64,000 nucleotides of DNA from Sphingomonas yunnanensis (GCF_019898765.1 NZ_JAIOKB010000005.1:124001-188000), one strand, 5' to 3'. Shown: positions 33,628 to 43,246, counted from the stretch's first letter. Program-made: numbers and translations. Notes: generated by a model not told the origin, from the letters alone.

Positions 33628-34610
33628 CTAGCCGGTCGCGCCGGTCAGCCGCTCCCAATCGGCATGAGCGAGGCCCCGGCGCGCGCGCTCGTCGAGCGGC
33701 GCGCCGTCGAGGAATGCCCGCGCCGCGCCGCCGGGGCGATATTGATAGGGAAAATCGGTGGAGAAGAGCAGCCGCTCGGGCCCGACGACGTCGAGGCAGC
33801 GGCGCAGGTAGGTCTCGCGCCGAATGCCGCTGCCCGTGACTTAGAGGTTGTGCCGCGCATAGTCGGCGAGCGAGCGCACCAGCGTGAGCGCGCGGTCGAG
33901 CACCGCGCCGGTGCGCTCGAGGTAGAAGAGCACGACCTCGCCCCACTGCCCGAGGATGATCTGCAGCTTGGGCAGTTCGTCGAACACTCCCGCCGCGGCC
34001 AGCCGGACCCATTCGAGCCCCGCCTCGTAGTGCCAGCCCAGCCCGAAGGCGGCGAGCGCGACATCGGCGGTGGCACCGATCCCGGCGTAGCTCGCCTCGC
34101 GCACCTGGGGCGGCGGTGTCTGGGGGGGGATGAACAGCCGCACGTCCAGCGCCGCCGCGGTGGCGAGCAGCGGACGGAGCGCTCGCTGGTCGAGGTGGCG
34201 CTCGCGCGTGCGCCCTCACAGGAGCGCGCCCTTGAGCCCGAGCTCGCGCACCGCGCGCCCCAGCTCGCGCGGCGCCGCCTCGGGGTCCGGGGTGGGGATG
34301 GCGGAGAGACCCTGGAAACGATCGGGGCGGCGCGCGACCGCGTCGGCGATCGTGTCGTTGACGCGACGCGCGGTCTCGACCGATGCCGCGGCGGCGAGAT
34401 TGTGGAGGCCGGGGGTGGTGAGCGAGCGCACCTGCATGTCGACGCCGGCCTCGTCCATCAGCGCGATGCGTCGTCGAGGTCGGCCAGCCGCTCGCCGGCC
34501 GCGCCGCCGTCGGCGAAGGCCGAGACGGGGTCATGGGGCGGGGGCGCCGCGGCCCAGGCGTCGCGGACGAAGCACGGTAGCACATGCTCCTCGATCGCGA
34601 TCAGTCGCAT
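33628..34610 (-). pseudogene. Amidohydrolase-2 family (COG2159) pseudogene
   Basis: Reading the minus strand from ATG 34610 reconstructs a roughly 325-residue amidohydrolase: IAIEEHVLPCF (the E-x-H metal motif), then MDEAGVDMQVRSLTTPGLHN, the TIM-barrel middle, and the C-terminal RLLFSTDFPYQ with its metal Asp. It is broken by a frameshift near 34475 and two in-frame stops: TGA at 34216-34218 after GALL, and TAA at 33841-33843 in the place of the Tyr in the NLYVTGSG-type motif. Also, the zinc-binding His of the FIHP-type motif is Pro (CCC at 34126-34128, in a run of eight C on the coding strand). Several independent lesions make a functional product unlikely. The intact family members are metal-dependent decarboxylases or hydrolases of aromatic acids. 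Confidence 0.85.
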
Positions 34611-34721
34611 CGCTCTATCCTCGCGCCGCGCGTTCGGCTGTAACCGCCCGGCACCGCGATCGGTTCGTCGCGGCGCCGGGTTGCGTGGCGGTCGCCGCCG
34701 GCCGACATCCGGCATCGCGCC

Positions 34722-35042
34722 ATGCTGATTCCCGCCGCCTTCCTCACCCGCCTCGACGCGCTGCCCGCCGGCTATGGCGAGGGGCTGTTCGCGGGGCGGC
34801 GCTACGGCGTGACGGTCGCGCGCTCGGCCGATCACCGACGCCAGTGGCTATGGGCCGAGGAACTCGGTGGCAGCGACCGGGTGAGCTTCAACCTCTACCG
34901 GCTCGGCGGCGACCGATCGGCGCTCCGCCCGTGCGAGATGTCGGGCGCGAAGGTGATCGATTTCGTGCTGGGCTACGTTCCACTCGCTCACGCCGGCGTC
35001 TCGGTTGACCGATCGCGCGCCCCGCGACGGTTCAGAGGCTGA
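34722..35042 (+). CDS. Hypothetical 106-aa protein
   Basis: A 106-residue frame starting MLIPAAFLTRLDALPAGYGE. The first 85 residues look genuine: a compact sequence with SADHRRQWLWAEELGG, VSFNLYRL and KVIDFVLGY, mixed charge and hydrophobic pattern, and no low-complexity shadow composition. The last 20 residues are arginine-rich and overlap a converging small gene by 11 bp, so the C-terminus may have been extended. I do not recognise a family or function. The start could also be set a few codons later. Confidence 0.6.
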   Translation: MLIPAAFLTRLDALPAGYGEGLFAGRRYGVTVARSADHRRQWLWAEELGGSDRVSFNLYRLGGDRSALRPCEMSGAKVIDFVLGYVPLAHAGVSVDRSRAPRRFRG

Positions 35043-35229
35043 TCGCGCGACGCGTCATCTCGCGCGCGGCGATCTCGTGCAATGGACCACCGCGCTCACC
35101 GCGGAAGATGTCGGCGAGGTCGAGCAGGTCCTCGTTCTCAAGCGCCGCGATCGATCGCTCGATCTCGGCGAGGAGCTGCACCGCGCGCGCGTCTCTGGCG
35201 GCGATGCGCCGCTCCCGGATTCTCAACAT
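35032..35229 (-). CDS. Hypothetical 65-aa helical protein
   Basis: A 65-residue charged helical protein (ARDARAVQLLAEIERSIAAL, ENEDLLDLADIFRG) predicted to be soluble and alpha-helical. The leucine/acidic spacing is consistent with a helical hairpin or coiled coil. It converges with the 106-aa gene. The ORF is short, and support is only from composition; I do not recognise a family. The preceding 220 bp (35230-35449) shows no gene. Confidence 0.45.
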   Translation of the reverse strand: MLRIRERRIAARDARAVQLLAEIERSIAALENEDLLDLADIFRGERGGPLHEIAAREMTRRAISL

Positions 35230-35449
35230 GACCCCGCGTAACAGGTCCGTGACAAAGAAGGGAGGGGGCGCACGTTATCCCTTCGCCGCGACCGACGGGC
35301 TCCGCCGTGTCGAACTCGTGGAGCATCGCGCCCGATGCCGCCGGTGCGATGGAGCCGCACCAACTCCGCGAACCCGGCCGTGCGCGGCGATGATGACAGG
35401 CAACCCTCCCGCCGCGCGAACGTCGGTCGATCGCGGCGCGGGCGCGCGG

Positions 35450-36286
35450 TCACGCCGGGGGCGCGTCCAGCAGCGCGCGGAGTCGCTCGGCGTCCGCCGG
35501 CGTCGCTGGATTGTAGACGATCATGCCGAGCTCGGGCCGGCCCTCGACCGCGAAAGAGGAGAATTCCATCGCGAGCAGGCCCGCCACGGGGTGGTGGATG
35601 CGCTTCACCCCCTCGCCGTGCGCGACCACGTCATTGTCCTGCCACAAGGCCTCGAACTCGGGACTGAGGCGCGACAGTTCGGCGATCAGCTCCGCCGCGG
35701 CGGCGCTGTTGTTCGCGCCGGCGCGCGCCACGTCGGCGCGGAAGGCGGCGACGACGAAGCGCGCGATGCTGTCCCAGTCCTCGTTGCGGGCACGAACATG
35801 GTCGCTGCCGAACATCAGCCGCAGGATGTTGCGGCCCTCGCGCGGCAGCCTGCTGTAGTCGGTCAGCAGCAGCGCCGCCGCCCGGTTCCAGCCGACGACG
35901 TCCCACATCGCGGTCTTGATGATCGCGGGGCTCAGCGTCATCGCGTCGAGGAGACGCTGCAGCCGCGGCGAGATGCCGTCGACCGGCCGGTACCGCGCCT
36001 CCGGTGGTCGGCCGAGCCCCAGCATGTAGAGATGCTCGCGCTCGGGCTCGGTCAGCATCAGCCCATTGGCGATGCGATCGAGCACGTCGGCGGAGGGCGC
36101 CCCGCCGCGACCCTGCTCGAGCCAGGTGTACCAGGTCGGGCTGATATTCGCGCGGCTCGCCACCTCCTCGCGGCGCAGGCCGGGGGTGCGACGCCGACCG
36201 CCGGCGAAGCCGAGCGCCGCCGGGTCGAGCCGGGTGCGACGGTCGCGCAGATACGTCCCGAGCGGGTTGGCGCCATTCTCCGCCAT
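35450..36286 (-). CDS. XRE-type regulator with MmyB-like ligand domain
   Basis: A 278-residue regulator. An N-terminal helix-turn-helix (residues 10-75) has GRRRTPGLRREEVASRANIS and TWYTWLEQGRG, typical of the MmyB/XRE branch. The C-terminal domain (about 110-270) contains MWDVVGWNRAAALLLTDYSR and RNILRLMFGSD, which marks a PAS-like fatty-acid-binding MmyB domain. It is divergent from the SDR gene at 36384 with a 97-bp shared gap, the classic arrangement of an autoregulated repressor and its target. The ligand is not known. The gap contains AACCGGTT at 36330. Confidence 0.9.
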   Translation of the reverse strand: MAENGANPLGTYLRDRRTRLDPAALGFAGGRRRTPGLRREEVASRANISPTWYTWLEQGRGGAPSADVLDRIANGLMLTEPEREHLYMLGLGRPPEARYRPVDGISPRLQRLLDAMTLSPAIIKTAMWDVVGWNRAAALLLTDYSRLPREGRNILRLMFGSDHVRARNEDWDSIARFVVAAFRADVARAGANNSAAAAELIAELSRLSPEFEALWQDNDVVAHGEGVKRIHHPVAGLLAMEFSSFAVEGRPELGMIVYNPATPADAERLRALLDAPPA

Positions 36287-36383
36287 GCTGATCCTGTCAC
36301 GGTCTATACTAGGATAACGTCCCTACTTTAACCGGTTTGCCCGCGCCGCGATACGCCCTCGCACCAACGAGGAGAGTGATACC
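36287..36383. promoter_or_regulatory. Divergent promoter region of regulator and SDR
   Basis: The 97-bp gap is AT-richer than its surroundings (TATACTAGGATAACG at 36305-36319) and holds the 8-bp palindrome AACCGGTT at 36330-36337. The XRE regulator would naturally bind here to control both genes. Exact -35/-10 elements are not assigned. Confidence 0.45.
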
Positions 36384-37271
36384 ATGCGCGTGTTCCTGAC
36401 CGGCGCCACCGGCTTCATCGGCTCGCACGTCATCCCCGAGCTGCTCGCGGCCGGGCACCAGGTGCTCGGCCTCGCCCGCTCCGACGAGGGCGCGCGCCGA
36501 CTCGCCGCGGCGGGAGTCGAGCCGCACCGCGGCGACCTGGACGCGCCCGCGACGCTCGCCGCCGGTGCCGTCGCGGCCGACGCCGTCATCCACTGCGCGT
36601 TCGACCACGATTTCGCGAACTTCGTCGAGAATACCAGGAAGGACGAGCGCAACATCGCGGCGATCGGCGCGGCGCTGGAGGGAAGCGACAGGCCGTTCCT
36701 GATCACCTCCGGCGTCGGCATCGGCACGCCGCTGCGTGGCGGTCCCTCCACCGAGGACGTACTCAACCCCGGTCACCCCAACCCGCGGATCGCCACCGAA
36801 CTCGCCGCCGCGGCGCTGATCGCGCGGCGCCTCGACGTGCGAACGATCCGGCTGCCGCAGGTGCACGACACCACCAGGGCGGGGCTTATCACCCCGCTGA
36901 TCGCGGAGGCGCGGCGTGCCGGGGCGATCGCCTATGTCGGCGCGGGCGAGTCGCGCTGGGCGGCGGCGCACGTCAGCGACGTGGCGAGGCTCTATGTGCT
37001 CGCGCTCGAGCGCGGCGAGCCCGGCGCGCGCTACCATGCCTCGGCGGAGGAGGGCGTGTCGGCGCGCGCCATCGCCGAGGCGATCGGGCGCGCCGGCGGG
37101 CTGCCGGTCCGTTCGATCGCCGCGGACGAGATCAAGCGGTATTTCGGCTGGATGGCGTCCTTCGCGGCGCTCGAGATGACCGCGTCGAGCGCCTGGACGC
37201 GCGCGCGCCTGGGCTGGGCGCCGACCGGCCCCGACCTGCTGACCGACCTGGCCGCGATGGATCATGCCTAG
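36384..37271 (+). CDS. NAD-dependent epimerase/SDR (atypical)
   Basis: A 295-residue extended SDR. MRVFLTGATGFIGSHVIPEL has the TGxxGxxG NAD-binding motif, and DAVIHCAFDHDFANF continues the fold. The usual Y-x3-K is not obvious; ITSGVGIGTPLRGG takes the Ser position, as in atypical reductases. RWAAAHVSDVARLYVLALE and ARYHASAEEGVSARAIAEAI are standard C-terminal segments. It probably reduces a small carbonyl or isoflavone-like substrate and may give resistance to an inducing compound. Its expression is likely controlled by the divergent MmyB-type regulator. Start ATG 36384. Confidence 0.85.
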   Translation: MRVFLTGATGFIGSHVIPELLAAGHQVLGLARSDEGARRLAAAGVEPHRGDLDAPATLAAGAVAADAVIHCAFDHDFANFVENTRKDERNIAAIGAALEGSDRPFLITSGVGIGTPLRGGPSTEDVLNPGHPNPRIATELAAAALIARRLDVRTIRLPQVHDTTRAGLITPLIAEARRAGAIAYVGAGESRWAAAHVSDVARLYVLALERGEPGARYHASAEEGVSARAIAEAIGRAGGLPVRSIAADEIKRYFGWMASFAALEMTASSAWTRARLGWAPTGPDLLTDLAAMDHA

Positions 37272-37291
37272 CCGACCCGCCGTGCGGCCCT

Positions 37292-39529
37292 CTACCGGGC
37301 GGTCGCCACGGCAGCGTCGAGCCGGTCGGCATAGGCGTTGAGCACCGCCGCGGTGTGGGCGACGTAGGCGGTCGCATCGGAGAAGCGACGCTGCTCGATC
37401 GCCTCGCGCACGCCGGGCAGCGTCTTGGCGCCATAGCCGGTGAGCGTGCCCGGCGCGTAGACGAGGTTGCGGAACCAGGGCCGCCCGGGAAGGCCCTTGG
37501 GGTCGATCAGCAGCTGGTCGATATCGCGCAGCAGCGCGAGCGTGCGCGCCTGCGTCGCGGGCGGCAGCGTCGCGAGCCGCTCGACCGCGGCGTCGGCGGC
37601 GCGCGCCGTGCGCCCCAGCCGGTCGGCGGCGTCCTCCAGCGCGAGCATGTCGATCAGCGGCGTCACGCCCTTGTCCCGCGGCGCGACCGTTGGATCGTCG
37701 GGGTGAGAGGCGAGCGTGAACACGCGCTCGCGGGTCAGGTCGCGCAGCGTGCGGTCCCTCTCGCGCTGTTCCGCGGCGAGCGTCTTCACTTCCCCGACGT
37801 AGCGCGCGACCGTGGCGGCGAAGTCGCCGTAGCGCGCCGGCACGCGCGGCCCGTCCGCCGCGCGCAGGACCAGCCGCCCGACCATCTTCGACAGCACCGC
37901 GCCATAGACCAGGCCCGGGTCGTCGAACGTGGTGACGTGATAGAAGCTGTCGTAGATCGAGTGGTACGATCCGCCGCCGCCCCCCTCGCCGCCGAAGCCG
38001 ATGTCGAGCGAGGGGATGCCGAGGTGCTGGAGGAAGGCCGAATAGTCCGAGCCCGAGCCGAGCGCGCCGAGCGGCATGTCGCCGCCCGACTTGGCAGCAG
38101 CCAGCGCGACCGCATCTTCGGAATGCCCGGCGTAGGCGTCAGCGCGGACATGCGCCTGCAAGCGGTCGAGCACGCTCACCGACGTCTGCGGATCGGTGAC
38201 GTCGCGCGCCGCGGCGTTGACGAGATGCTGGAGATCGTGGCTGCCCTCCGCGCTCAGAAAGCCGCGGCCGTTGCCGTCGGTGTTGACGTACAGCACCGCC
38301 TTGCGCGCGAGCTCGTCGGCATGCGCCTCGACCCATTCGGTCGAGCCGAGCAGCCCGGGCTCCTCGCCGTCCCAGCTCGCGTAGACGATCGTGCGGTCGG
38401 GCCGCCAGCCCGCCTGGGCGAGCGCGCCGAGCGCCTTGGCCTCGCTCATCAGCGCGACCTGCCCGGTCAGCGGATCGCTCGCGCCGAAGACCCAGCCGTC
38501 GCGGTGATTGCCGCGCACCACCCACTCGTCGGGGCGGGTCCGCCCGGGGAGCGTGGCGATGACGTCGTAGAGCGTCTTCATCGACCAGTCCGACGTCACC
38601 GCCAGATGGACCTTGACCGCGTCGGTGCCGCCCCAGTGATAAGCGAGTGCGAGCCCGCCGCGGGCGCCGCCCTCGATCACCGGGCCTTCCAGCCGCGCCA
38701 TGATCCTGCTCGCGTCGCCGTAGGAGATCGGCAGCGCCGGAATCTTCAGGATCGTCGGCGCGGTGGCGCGAGTCAGCCGCTTCGCGCCGGGCGTGGCGCC
38801 CACCCCCGGGGTCAGCGGATCGCCCGGATATTGCGTCATGTCCTGCACCGAGCCGCGCTGCACGCCGCGCTCCGGCCGGCCGCCGCCGCGCGGATAGGGG
38901 TCGCGCTCGCCATAGCCGTCGTCGGCCGGGTCGGAGTAGATCAGGCAGCCGGCCGCGCCGTGCTCCTGCGCCAGCTTGGGCTTCAGCCCGCGCCAGCCGC
39001 CGCCGTAGCGCGCCAGCACGATCTTGCCCTTCACGCCGATGCCGCGCGCCGCCAGCGCCTCGTAATCGTCGGGCATGCCATAGTTGACGTAGACCACCGG
39101 CGCGGTGACGTCGCCGTCGCCCTGATAGGCGACATAGGGCGGCAGCGCGCCCTCGAGATGGGCGGAGCTGGGATCCTCCGCGACCGCCGGTTCCTGCCCG
39201 CCGAGCGTCGCGCGCTCGGGCGCGACGAGTTCGAGCGTGGTGCTGATCGGGGTGGGGTAGAGCACCTCGAAGGTCTCGATCCGCGCGTCCCAGCCCCAGC
39301 GCTTGAACAGCGCGAGCTGCATCTCGGCGTTGGCGCGATCGTGCGGACTGCCGACGTGATTGGGCGCCGAGCTCATCTCCTTGAGCCAGGCGAGCTGGTC
39401 GGCGCTGCTGATCTGCGCGTCGAAGGCGCGCTCGCGCGCGCGCGGGTCCGGTGCCGCCGGCGCGGTCTGGGCGACGCTGGCGAGCGGCAGCGCGAGCAGC
39501 GCGGCGGTGGCGAGCAGGCGGGGAATCAT
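37292..39529 (-). CDS. Secreted M28 peptidase (glutamate carboxypeptidase II-like)
   Basis: A 745-residue exported metallopeptidase. ATG 39529 gives the signal MIPRLLATAALLALPLASVA; ATG four codons upstream sits directly on a GGAG and is less likely to be used. A protease-associated insert (residues 110-270) precedes the catalytic M28 domain. Zinc and catalytic residues are present: NHRDGWVFGASDP, YASWDGEEPGLLGSTEW, NTDGNGRG and GGSYHSIYDSFYH. The C-terminal third is the transferrin-receptor-like dimerisation domain. Such proteins release C-terminal glutamate or other residues from peptides. It is monocistronic and converges with the SDR. Confidence 0.9.
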   Translation of the reverse strand: MIPRLLATAALLALPLASVAQTAPAAPDPRARERAFDAQISSADQLAWLKEMSSAPNHVGSPHDRANAEMQLALFKRWGWDARIETFEVLYPTPISTTLELVAPERATLGGQEPAVAEDPSSAHLEGALPPYVAYQGDGDVTAPVVYVNYGMPDDYEALAARGIGVKGKIVLARYGGGWRGLKPKLAQEHGAAGCLIYSDPADDGYGERDPYPRGGGRPERGVQRGSVQDMTQYPGDPLTPGVGATPGAKRLTRATAPTILKIPALPISYGDASRIMARLEGPVIEGGARGGLALAYHWGGTDAVKVHLAVTSDWSMKTLYDVIATLPGRTRPDEWVVRGNHRDGWVFGASDPLTGQVALMSEAKALGALAQAGWRPDRTIVYASWDGEEPGLLGSTEWVEAHADELARKAVLYVNTDGNGRGFLSAEGSHDLQHLVNAAARDVTDPQTSVSVLDRLQAHVRADAYAGHSEDAVALAAAKSGGDMPLGALGSGSDYSAFLQHLGIPSLDIGFGGEGGGGGSYHSIYDSFYHVTTFDDPGLVYGAVLSKMVGRLVLRAADGPRVPARYGDFAATVARYVGEVKTLAAEQRERDRTLRDLTRERVFTLASHPDDPTVAPRDKGVTPLIDMLALEDAADRLGRTARAADAAVERLATLPPATQARTLALLRDIDQLLIDPKGLPGRPWFRNLVYAPGTLTGYGAKTLPGVREAIEQRRFSDATAYVAHTAAVLNAYADRLDAAVATAR

Positions 39530-39660
39530 CACGGCGAACATCTCCGGTCGCGGCGCCGCGCGGGCGCCGCCGGGAGATCGGCGGGTGCTGCGACGGTCGT
39601 CCGCGCCACTGGAGCATGCCCGACCCGCGGAGGGAAGAGGGCGCGCCGACGCCCCCACCC

Positions 39661-39762
39661 TCAGGCGAGCGCGCCGCCGTCCACGTTGAGCACCGTGCCG
39701 GTGATCTGGCGCGCCTAGAAGAAGGAGATGCCGAACGCCGCACTGAGCAGCGACAGCGGCTC
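39661..39762 (-). pseudogene. C-terminal fragment of an SDR
   Basis: On the minus strand the end of a short-chain dehydrogenase is legible: ARQITGTVLNVDGGALA then TGA at 39661-39663. An in-frame TAG at 39715-39717 interrupts it, and only 20-30 upstream residues look SDR-like before it runs into CHASE3-like sequence. It is therefore a remnant, with no start and no cofactor site. It sits next to two other fragments, indicating a degraded patch. Confidence 0.6.
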
Positions 39763-40000
39763 GGCGAGCGCGGCCGCCGTCGCGGTGCGTCGCGTGTCGC
39801 GCTCCTCCTCCGCCATGCGAGCGGCGAGCAAGCCCTGCTCCCTCTCGGCGCAGCGGGCGAGAACGCCGTCGATCCGCTCGCTTAGCGCCTGGCCCTTGTC
39901 GGTCCGCACGACCGCCAGCGCGGCGTCGAGGCTGGTCCGCCGCAGCCGGATCGTGAGCGCCAGTGCCGCGAGCTTGGCCTCGACCACGGGTGAAAGCACC
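39763..40000 (-). pseudogene. CHASE3 sensor-domain fragment
   Basis: The minus strand encodes a piece of a CHASE3 periplasmic sensor domain: VVEAKLAALALTIRLRR, ALAVVRTDKGQALSERI and REQGLLAARMAEEERDTRR. This is the middle and end of the domain, with neither N-terminal membrane helix nor downstream kinase. The homology breaks at about 40000, where the plus strand begins to encode the kinase half of a similar sensor. The fragment is joined to the SDR tail at its other end. Confidence 0.55.
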
Positions 40001-40586
40001 TGGCGCGGCTCGACCACGCCGAGTGGACCAAGGAGCTCCTCCTCCAGGAGCTGGCGCACCGCACCAAGAACGATCTGACCATCATCAGCTCGGCGATCGA
40101 GCTGCAGAGCCGCGCCGCCGAGAACGCGGCGGTGCGCGAAGCGCTCGAGGCGGCGAATGCCAGGATCCTGGTGGTGGCGCGCGCGTCGACCTCCGCGATT
40201 ATATCGCTTCGCTGTGCCAGGGGCTCCGCGACATGCTGCGCGACGTCCGCCCGACCGCGGTGCGGGTGCAGTGCCCGCCGCTCAGCGTGCCGAGTTCGCT
40301 CGCCGTGCACGTCGGACTGATCGTCAACGAGCTCGTCACCAACAGTCTGACATACGCCTATCCCGGCGAGCGCGGCGGCGTGATCGCGGTCAGCGTCGAT
40401 CAGCGCGGGAGCGAGCTCGTCCTCCTCGTCGCCGACAACGGGTGCGGCTGCCCCGACGGCGTGGTGCCGGGACTGGGCTCGAAACTGGTGCGCCCGCTGG
40501 CCAAGCAGCTGGGCGGCAGCGTAGATCGGGTACCCGCGGACGTCGGCTTCGCGACGCGGGTCGTCTTCGCCCAGACGGGACTGTGA
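39997..40586 (+). pseudogene. HisKA_2-type sensor histidine kinase fragment (frameshifted)
   Basis: Plus-strand remnant of a kinase. The first part reads KELLLQELAHRTKNDLTIIS, containing the phospho-acceptor His, in one frame up to about 40180. The rest continues in another frame with LRDYIASLCQGLRDML, then the N-box NELVTNSLTYAYPGERGG and the G1 box ADNGCGCPDG, ending TGA at 40584. A short deletion with a frame change near 40180 therefore separates the dimerisation and ATPase parts. There is no start codon or sensor. Together with the CHASE3 piece on the other strand, an inverted and broken CHASE3-kinase gene is plausible. Confidence 0.75.
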
Positions 40587-40828
40587 AGTTCCCGTACGAC
40601 CGGACCCGGGCTGGAAGGGGGCCGTCTGCTCGCCTGGACGGTCGCGATGCAAGCGGGCCTGTTCCCGCTCGATGCCGTCGCTTCCCGCCGCTTCACCGGC
40701 CATCGCGCTGCGGTGATGTTGCTGCCCGGGGGCGGCGATGACAGCGAGTCCGTCCTGCCATCTCGCAGTTGCACACGTCCTCGGGGGCGGCCGACCGAGC
40801 GAGCGTCCCGAGGCGCACGGAGCCGTGC

Positions 40829-43246
40829 TCACTCATACCGCAGCGCGCGTGCCGGCTCGGCGCGGGCGACCCGCCAGGCCTGGGCGAAGATCGTCGCGGT
40901 GGCGATGACGACCGCGATCAGCGCGACGCCGAGGAAGTACAGCGGCGACAGCGCGATGCGGTCGTCGAACCCGCCCAGCCAGCGCCGCATCGCCACGAAG
41001 GCGACCGGCCAGGCGATGAGGTTGGCGAGCACCACCGGCCGCATGAACTGGCCGATCAGCAGGCGCAGCACGTCGGCGGTCGACGCGCCCAACGTCTTGC
41101 GGATGCCGATCTCCTTGATCCGCCGCGCGGTGTCGAAGGCGGCGAGCCCGTACAGGCCGATACAGCCGATCAGCACCGCCAGCACCGCGCCGAGGGTGAA
41201 CAGGTTCGCCCGCTGCGTGTCGGTCCTGTAATAGCGGCGGTACAGGTTCTCCTCGACCGTCCGTCCCTCGAACGGGACGGCGGCTGCCGTGCGCTTCCAG
41301 GTCGCCTCCGCCGCGACGCGGAAGGCGGCGGGATCGCCGCTGTAGCGCACCATCGCGTAGGGGCTGGAGAAGGGTTTGCTCGAGTAGCGGTATTCGACCG
41401 CGCTGATGGGCTCGCGCGGACCACGGAAGCGCAGGTCGTCGACCACACCGACGATCATCATCGTCCCGTTGCCGTCGAGTGCCTGACCGACCGCGGCCGC
41501 AGGGCTGGCGAACCCCAGGTCCGCCGCAGCGGTGCGGTTGATGACGACGTGGTAGGGCGCCTTGCTGCCCCTCTGACGCAGCGCGATATCGTCGGCCGGA
41601 TGCGCCGCGTCGAAGAGGCGGCCGGCGATCAGACGCCCGCCCACCGTCGGGAAGTACGCGTCGCCGACCACCACATCCATCGTCGAACGCCCACGGCTCT
41701 CGTCGAGACCCGCTCGATACACGTTCGACGTGTTGGTCATCATCTGGTCGCCAGGCGCGTTCTGCGCGGAGGTAACGTCTGCCACGCCCGGCAAGGCGGC
41801 AAAGGCACGCAGCACGCCCGCCTGCTGGTCATCGTCGACCCACGCGAATTTCGTTAAGATGAAGAGGCTTTCCCGCTTGAAGCCGAGGTCGGCGGCGCGG
41901 ACGTGCGCCGCCTGCGCCAGCATGGTCGCGGTGCTGATGCCGAAGGCGATGGCGATGGCGAACTGCCCGACGACCAGTGCCGCGCGCAGTCGGGCGCCGG
42001 CCCGCCCCCCGCCCGGCGCGCGCGACGACGCGAGCACCGCCGCGGGCCGGAACCGGGCCAGAACGATCGCGGGATAGATGCCGGCGATCGCGCCGACGAC
42101 CAGCACCATCGCTATCAGGGGCGGCAGGATCGATCGCGCGCCGAAGTAGGTGATGGCGAGGGTCATACCGCCCAGCGCGTTGATCAACGGCAGCGACAGT
42201 TCGGCGATCGCCAGGCCGATCAACGCGGCGAGCGCGACGGTCGCGACCGCCTCCAGCATGAACTGCCGCAGCAACGCGCCCCGCGTCCCGCCCAGCACCT
42301 TGCGCACGGCCACCTCGCGCGCCCGCAGCCCGGCACGCGCGGTGGCCAGATTGACGTAATTGACGATCGCGATGAGCAGCGTCAGCGCGCCGACGATGCC
42401 GAGGGTCGCCACCGCTGCCCGATCCGCGGGGTCGTACAGGTGATTGTCGACGAGCGGGCGCAGCGACTGCTGCCACATCCCCCTCTTGATATTGCCGTCC
42501 GGGAAGACGTGCCGCTCGGCGAAGCGGCCGAGTTCCCCCTCGAACGCGCTGGCAGCGGTCCGATCGGGGAAGCGAAGGAACGTGGTCAGCGATGTGCTGC
42601 CCCAGTGGTCGAACCACTCGTTGGCAAAGCGCGCGCGCACGATCGGCACGAAGATATCACTGGAGTAGCTGAAGTCGGCCGGCATGTCCGCGATCACCGC
42701 AGCCACGCGATAGGTGAAGGTCTTGCCGTCGATGGTGATGGGGAGCGAGCGGCCGACCGCCGGCTGGGTACCGAAGTATTTGCGCGCGATCTGCTGCGTG
42801 ATGACCGCGGCGTCGGGGCTGGCGAGGGCCTTGACCGGGCTGCCGCCGATCGAGGGGAAGCTCAGCAGCGCGAAGAAATTGGGATCGACCGCGGCCAATT
42901 GCTCATCGGTCACGGTGCTGCCCTGATGGACGATCGCGTTCATCGGCCAGAACCGGGTGCCGGTGAGATTCGGATAGTCGCCGCGCAGCCGTTCCAGAAA
43001 TGCCCCCATCGTGTAGGGGTTCGCCTCCTTGGGATAGCCCGGCGTGAAATAGCGTTCCTGCACGATGTACAGCTTGTCCGCACCCGGGATGCTGCGATCA
43101 TACCCCGTCTCGAAACGGACGTAGAGGAACAGCACCAGGAATACCGCGATGCCGAGCGCCAGCCCGCCGATGTTGAGCAGCGCGAACAGGCGATGGCGCG
43201 TGAGCGAGCGGTAGAAGCTGAGCAGCGCGGAAGCCGGCGAGGACAT
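40829..43246 (-). CDS. MacB/FtsX-type ABC transporter permease
   Basis: An 805-residue permease. ATG 43246 is preferred because AAGGTGA lies 6-8 nt upstream; a TTG at 43261 overlapping the small upstream gene is the alternative. It has an N-terminal TM helix (LFALLNIGGLALGIAVFLVL), a large periplasmic MacB_PCD domain, three TM helices near residues 270-410, a second MacB_PCD domain and three more TM helices. This duplicated COG0577 layout is typical of lone permeases that pair with a MacB-like ATPase. It is cotranscribed with the adaptor, ATPase and a tiny TM protein. The substrate of the exporter is unknown. Confidence 0.9.
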   Translation of the reverse strand: MSSPASALLSFYRSLTRHRLFALLNIGGLALGIAVFLVLFLYVRFETGYDRSIPGADKLYIVQERYFTPGYPKEANPYTMGAFLERLRGDYPNLTGTRFWPMNAIVHQGSTVTDEQLAAVDPNFFALLSFPSIGGSPVKALASPDAAVITQQIARKYFGTQPAVGRSLPITIDGKTFTYRVAAVIADMPADFSYSSDIFVPIVRARFANEWFDHWGSTSLTTFLRFPDRTAASAFEGELGRFAERHVFPDGNIKRGMWQQSLRPLVDNHLYDPADRAAVATLGIVGALTLLIAIVNYVNLATARAGLRAREVAVRKVLGGTRGALLRQFMLEAVATVALAALIGLAIAELSLPLINALGGMTLAITYFGARSILPPLIAMVLVVGAIAGIYPAIVLARFRPAAVLASSRAPGGGRAGARLRAALVVGQFAIAIAFGISTATMLAQAAHVRAADLGFKRESLFILTKFAWVDDDQQAGVLRAFAALPGVADVTSAQNAPGDQMMTNTSNVYRAGLDESRGRSTMDVVVGDAYFPTVGGRLIAGRLFDAAHPADDIALRQRGSKAPYHVVINRTAAADLGFASPAAAVGQALDGNGTMMIVGVVDDLRFRGPREPISAVEYRYSSKPFSSPYAMVRYSGDPAAFRVAAEATWKRTAAAVPFEGRTVEENLYRRYYRTDTQRANLFTLGAVLAVLIGCIGLYGLAAFDTARRIKEIGIRKTLGASTADVLRLLIGQFMRPVVLANLIAWPVAFVAMRRWLGGFDDRIALSPLYFLGVALIAVVIATATIFAQAWRVARAEPARALRYE

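Noticed and set aside
40587..40828. A gene between the kinase remnant and the ABC permease
   Set aside because: No frame shows coding composition; the open frames there are readings through the neighbouring permease strand.
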